Source: Cellulophaga baltica (lineage in GTDB: Bacteria > Bacteroidota > Bacteroidia > Flavobacteriales > Flavobacteriaceae). Taken from it: a stretch of DNA of 64,000 nt. A model generated the notes under the pieces. That model was not told the DNA's origin, ran no database searches, and saw nothing but the letters and a program-made list of their open reading frames with translations. Within the stretch, counting starts at the first letter, position 1, and every line of letters begins with the position of its first letter. This document shows positions 60,958 to 64,000 of this stretch, piece after piece. The translations under genes and the position numbers were made by a program. The stretch lies in the NCBI RefSeq assembly GCF_018861125.1, contig NZ_JAHKQN010000035.1, positions 124,001 to 188,000 of the forward strand. Direction: 5' to 3'.

Positions 60958-63900
60958 TATGATTTACACTTTAGTCGAATTTTACGTTTGTCAATATTGA
61001 TTTGTAATAATTTGTTTTTGAGTTTACCATTTTGTTTGGCGTCATCAATCATACTCATCAAATTTTTCTGATAATCAGGCATATTTTTCCATCTTCCATT
61101 TGTGTTTCCAGATATTTTACCAATATTATTATTTGTCCATTTAGACATATTACTTTTACTTCTCCAATTACTTTTACTCGTTTTTACTTCAATTATATTA
61201 ATATCACCATTTAGAGTTTTTGTAACAAGATCAAATCCGTGTCCAGAAGCATTTTGGACTGATCCCAAAATCGTATGGCCATTATTTGCAAGATATTTCG
61301 AAGCAACTTTTTCTCCCCAAGCGCCTATACCCATCAAGCCTAATGGATCTATCCAATTATTGCTATCATTTACATAGCTGTACATATTGGGCATTCCACC
61401 AGCTAACCCAATTGGATCTTGACTTATATAAGTTCCGCTATCAGGAGAGTAGTATCTAAACCTGTTATAATACAGCCCCGTTTCTACATCCTCGTACTGT
61501 CCTTGATACCTAAAAGGGCAATCTGCCAATGAACCTGTTACAAGTTTACGTACTTTTCCGTAAATATCATATTCAACTTGCCAAGTTTTTTCACCTTTAC
61601 TATTGTACATTTCTACAGGTGTCCCTAAATAATCTGTAATAATAGAGTAGGTGTCTTCTTCTGTAATTTTAGCTGCGGGTTTAAAGCTATTTTCATCAAA
61701 AACCCACGTAATTAAATTTTCAATGGGTTCTGGCTTGCTTGTGCTCAGTAACCCAAATTCATCTACCACTAAATCTGGTCTGTTTTTTAGTTTGTAGCGC
61801 CATTCGTGCAACGGTACATTACCATCCCAAACAAAACGGGTAATTATACCTTGATTGCCAAATTTAGGCTGATCAATTTTAGCGGTTCTTCTGCCTAATG
61901 CATCATACTCAAAACTTATTGTTTGTTGGTCTGGGCGTTCTACAGCTTTAAGCATTCCGTTGCCATACCATTGGTACTTAAAGGTACCTTTCGGGGTTTG
62001 TTTTACGATAATGTTACCCTCTTCATCATAATGATATTTGGTTCCATTAGCTTCTGCCAATTGACCTCCCGAATTGTATTTACGGTCTGTTTGGTTTTTG
62101 TTACGGTATAAATTACCTACCTCATCGGGTAATTTATAATCCATATCGTGGTTTTCATATTTAGCTGTTGCTAAACTTCCAAAATTGTCATAGCTGTAAG
62201 TAACTTGACCTTGTGTTAGTTGGTTGACCATTCTGCTAAGTCGGTCATTAGCATTCCACGCATAAGTACGGTGTCGCATTTCATTACGGCCTCGCGTTAC
62301 AACATGTTGTATGGGCCTGCCTGCTTCATCGTATTTTTTTGTAGCTTTAATACCGCCAGGTAACATCCGTTCTACTTCCATACCTACGGAATCATAAGCA
62401 AAATTAACGGCCCATGGCGTTGCTACTTTTGTAATATTGGGTGCTACATTAGCTTCTTCAGGTACATTTAATTGGGCATTCATAGCTTCAATTTGCCCAA
62501 TTTTATTTCTATCAAAAGTTATATCAGCCCCTAGGCTACTGCTTATTTTTGTACGGTTGCCTAAATTATCATAGCTACTTTTTACCAAATGCCCATCTTG
62601 GTATTCGGCTACTACCGCTCCGCTAGCGTTCCGAATAAATTGAACTTTAGTGTTTAGGTTTACAGCTTCAATTAATTGTCCGTTTTGGTTGTAACTATAC
62701 GTTTCCCAATTACCATCGCTATGTTCTGCTCTGGTAATTCGGCCGTTATTGTCATATTCATAATCGGTAAATCTGCCTTCGGGCCTGTTTATGCGTTGTA
62801 CTTTACCTGCACGGTCGCGTTGGTAAATTCTGGTTAAGCCATCAAAACCAATTTCTTGAACTATAGCGCCATTTGCATTTCGTTTATAACGGTAGCGTTC
62901 GCCATGTTCATTATCTATATAACGTAATTGCTCTTCGGTATCATAATTAAAAAACACTTTTCTGCCTCGTTCTTCACGCATTTTTAAACTCCCCATAGGA
63001 GTGTATTCAAACTTTACCTTGCCATTACGTTGGTGCATTTCGGTTACTTCATCGTAGGCATTGTATTTTAACAGAATTTGGTTGTGGTCTGGTTCTACCA
63101 CTTGGCGTACTCTATCTAAATCGTCATACACAAAGCTCTCTTCATAACCTTCGGCATTTACTATTTTAATACAACGCCCCCATGCATCATATTCCCACTC
63201 GGCAACTGCTTCATTGGGCAGGTGCATTTGTGCCAAATTATAATCTGCATCATAGACTAACTCTGAAATATTTCCGGCATTATCGCGCACTTCTTTAATT
63301 AATCCTTTGTCATTATAATCAAAAGAAGTTACTCCGCCATCAGTACCTATTACGGCATGTAATTTATCTTTTTTATACGAACGAACTATGGCGCCACCTA
63401 CGGGATACTTGGTAAGTACTAATCTATCTTTTTCATCATAAACAAAAGTGACTACAGCCCCGTCTGGTTGGTGAATACTGGTAAGATTTCCTTTCTGGTC
63501 GTAACTGTAGCCTGTAATATTACCTTCTTCGTCAATATCACGATAAGGCTCCATAAACTCAGTATATTCATGAAAAATATGTCCCCCTAAAGGATCTGTA
63601 ACTTGTGTACACAGGTTTAAATTATTGAAATAATAAATTGTTTGAGCCCCCAAAGAATTGGTTATGATATTGTAATTTTTTCTGTACTCTAAAGTCCCAG
63701 AAAGAATATCACCATCTCCCCAAGTTTCTATACATTTTGCTCCTGTTTTTTTACCATCGTATTTCCAATAGAATGCTTGACCATTTCTATCGGTTTTTTT
63801 AACCATAAGATGGTTCTCATACTCCATAAGCGTATGTTGGTCTACTGCGTCAGTAATTCTTATTAAATCACCTTCTTTATTATAGCCATACGATAGTAAT

Positions 63901-64000
63901 TGCCTTATTTTTCCCTTATGTATAATTTGTATGTTGGTAACTCTATTGTATTGATCTAATGCCAATTCTAAAATACGACCAACACTATCTTGAATAGCGG
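60957..64000 (-). CDS. Rhs/YD-repeat polymorphic toxin with PD-(D/E)XK-like tip (N-terminus outside window)
   Basis: At least 1013 codons are open to the window edge; an apparent start at 63965 is internal, since the YD-repeat frame continues upstream (SVGRILELALDQY). Many YD repeats such as YDEKDRLVLTKYP and YDNNGRITRAEHSDG build the Rhs shell. The core ends with YQGQYEDVETGLYYNRFRYY, SQDPIGLAGG and the junction DPLGL (61335-61349). The last 125 residues (60960-61334) form the toxin: GEKVASKYLANNG, GHGFDLV and IIEVKTSK give a PD-(D/E)XK nuclease signature (D, then ExK 14 residues on). The target is probably DNA; activity is inferred. Confidence 0.9.
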   Translation of the reverse strand, partial: AIQDSVGRILELALDQYNRVTNIQIIHKGKIRQLLSYGYNKEGDLIRITDAVDQHTLMEYENHLMVKKTDRNGQAFYWKYDGKKTGAKCIETWGDGDILSGTLEYRKNYNIITNSLGAQTIYYFNNLNLCTQVTDPLGGHIFHEYTEFMEPYRDIDEEGNITGYSYDQKGNLTSIHQPDGAVVTFVYDEKDRLVLTKYPVGGAIVRSYKKDKLHAVIGTDGGVTSFDYNDKGLIKEVRDNAGNISELVYDADYNLAQMHLPNEAVAEWEYDAWGRCIKIVNAEGYEESFVYDDLDRVRQVVEPDHNQILLKYNAYDEVTEMHQRNGKVKFEYTPMGSLKMREERGRKVFFNYDTEEQLRYIDNEHGERYRYKRNANGAIVQEIGFDGLTRIYQRDRAGKVQRINRPEGRFTDYEYDNNGRITRAEHSDGNWETYSYNQNGQLIEAVNLNTKVQFIRNASGAVVAEYQDGHLVKSSYDNLGNRTKISSSLGADITFDRNKIGQIEAMNAQLNVPEEANVAPNITKVATPWAVNFAYDSVGMEVERMLPGGIKATKKYDEAGRPIQHVVTRGRNEMRHRTYAWNANDRLSRMVNQLTQGQVTYSYDNFGSLATAKYENHDMDYKLPDEVGNLYRNKNQTDRKYNSGGQLAEANGTKYHYDEEGNIIVKQTPKGTFKYQWYGNGMLKAVERPDQQTISFEYDALGRRTAKIDQPKFGNQGIITRFVWDGNVPLHEWRYKLKNRPDLVVDEFGLLSTSKPEPIENLITWVFDENSFKPAAKITEEDTYSIITDYLGTPVEMYNSKGEKTWQVEYDIYGKVRKLVTGSLADCPFRYQGQYEDVETGLYYNRFRYYSPDSGTYISQDPIGLAGGMPNMYSYVNDSNNWIDPLGLMGIGAWGEKVASKYLANNGHTILGSVQNASGHGFDLVTKTLNGDINIIEVKTSKSNWRSKSNMSKWTNNNIGKISGNTNGRWKNMPDYQKNLMSMIDDAKQNGKLKNKLLQINIDKRKIRLKCKS

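Noticed and set aside
61032-61377. Two plus-strand frames opposite the Rhs toxin tip as possible antisense small proteins
   Set aside because: They have low-complexity, hydrophobic composition typical of antisense reading of this AT-rich gene, with no promoter or conserved motif.
63940-63965. Start of the Rhs protein at 63965
   Set aside because: The YD-repeat frame continues to the window edge without a stop, so this is an internal TTG codon of a larger gene.
1-64000. CRISPR array, insertion sequence or prophage
   Set aside because: I saw no regularly spaced repeats, transposase or integrase gene, and no phage structural gene. The only mobile-looking area is the Rhs island.

Overview
The window is low-GC DNA with the marks of a marine member of the Flavobacteriaceae (Bacteroidota). 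Promoters fit the Bacteroidota pattern (-33 TTTG, -7 TAnnTTTG), ribosome binding sites are weak or absent, lipoprotein signal peptides are common, and typical family genes are present: the short crtI-crtB-crtZ pigment cluster, adjacent aconitase A and B genes, rpmB-rpmG-DUF4295-ftsY, and an Rhs toxin island. I assign the organism from gene content only and cannot name a genus.

Layout. 1-1.9 kb: a GntR/LacI-type sugar regulator and the start of a xylulokinase gene. 2.05-5.9 kb: tRNA-Leu(GAG), then a CarH-like MerR regulator with phytoene desaturase, phytoene synthase and beta-carotene hydroxylase in one tight operon. 5.9-7.0 kb: two TlpA-like thiol-disulfide proteins, one lacking half of its CxxC. 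7.1-16.1 kb: acnA, acnB, a MoxR ATPase and two periplasmic folding factors. 16.2-28 kb: serine hydrolases, rimO, a YHYH lipoprotein, an amidase, D-lactate dehydrogenase, acetyltransferases, threonine aldolase, and a broken gene with a TM segment and a metallopeptidase-like C-terminus. 28-36.7 kb: housekeeping genes (ftsY, DUF4295, rpmG, rpmB, cinA, an Hpt protein, an exonuclease, a 2-oxoacid dehydrogenase E2, recR). 36.8-46.5 kb: fabH, a TetR/ABC1-kinase pair, htpG, membrane and metabolic genes. 46.6-57 kb: an AraC regulator, an AlkB-like oxygenase, S1/P1 nuclease, a class A penicillin-binding protein, a DUF2089/membrane/hydrolase operon, a HAD phosphatase and a DUF819 transporter-like protein.

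57-64 kb is an accessory toxin island read on the minus strand. It holds an Rhs protein running off the window, whose 125-residue tip carries a PD-(D/E)XK nuclease signature, a translationally coupled candidate immunity gene, a relic of an older Rhs tip, and a string of small membrane or lipoprotein genes. One of these is frameshifted and also present as a truncated, nonsense-mutated duplicate. A two-part inverted-repeat element occurs at both ends of this string. This is the most dynamic part of the window and the best place to look for something new.

Functional links. The CarH-like regulator probably ties carotenoid synthesis to light and cobalamin. The TetR-like protein probably controls the ABC1 kinase through a near-palindrome upstream of it. 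Convergent genes are mostly separated by strong hairpin terminators, whereas many co-directional genes overlap by 1-4 bases and are probably translationally coupled.
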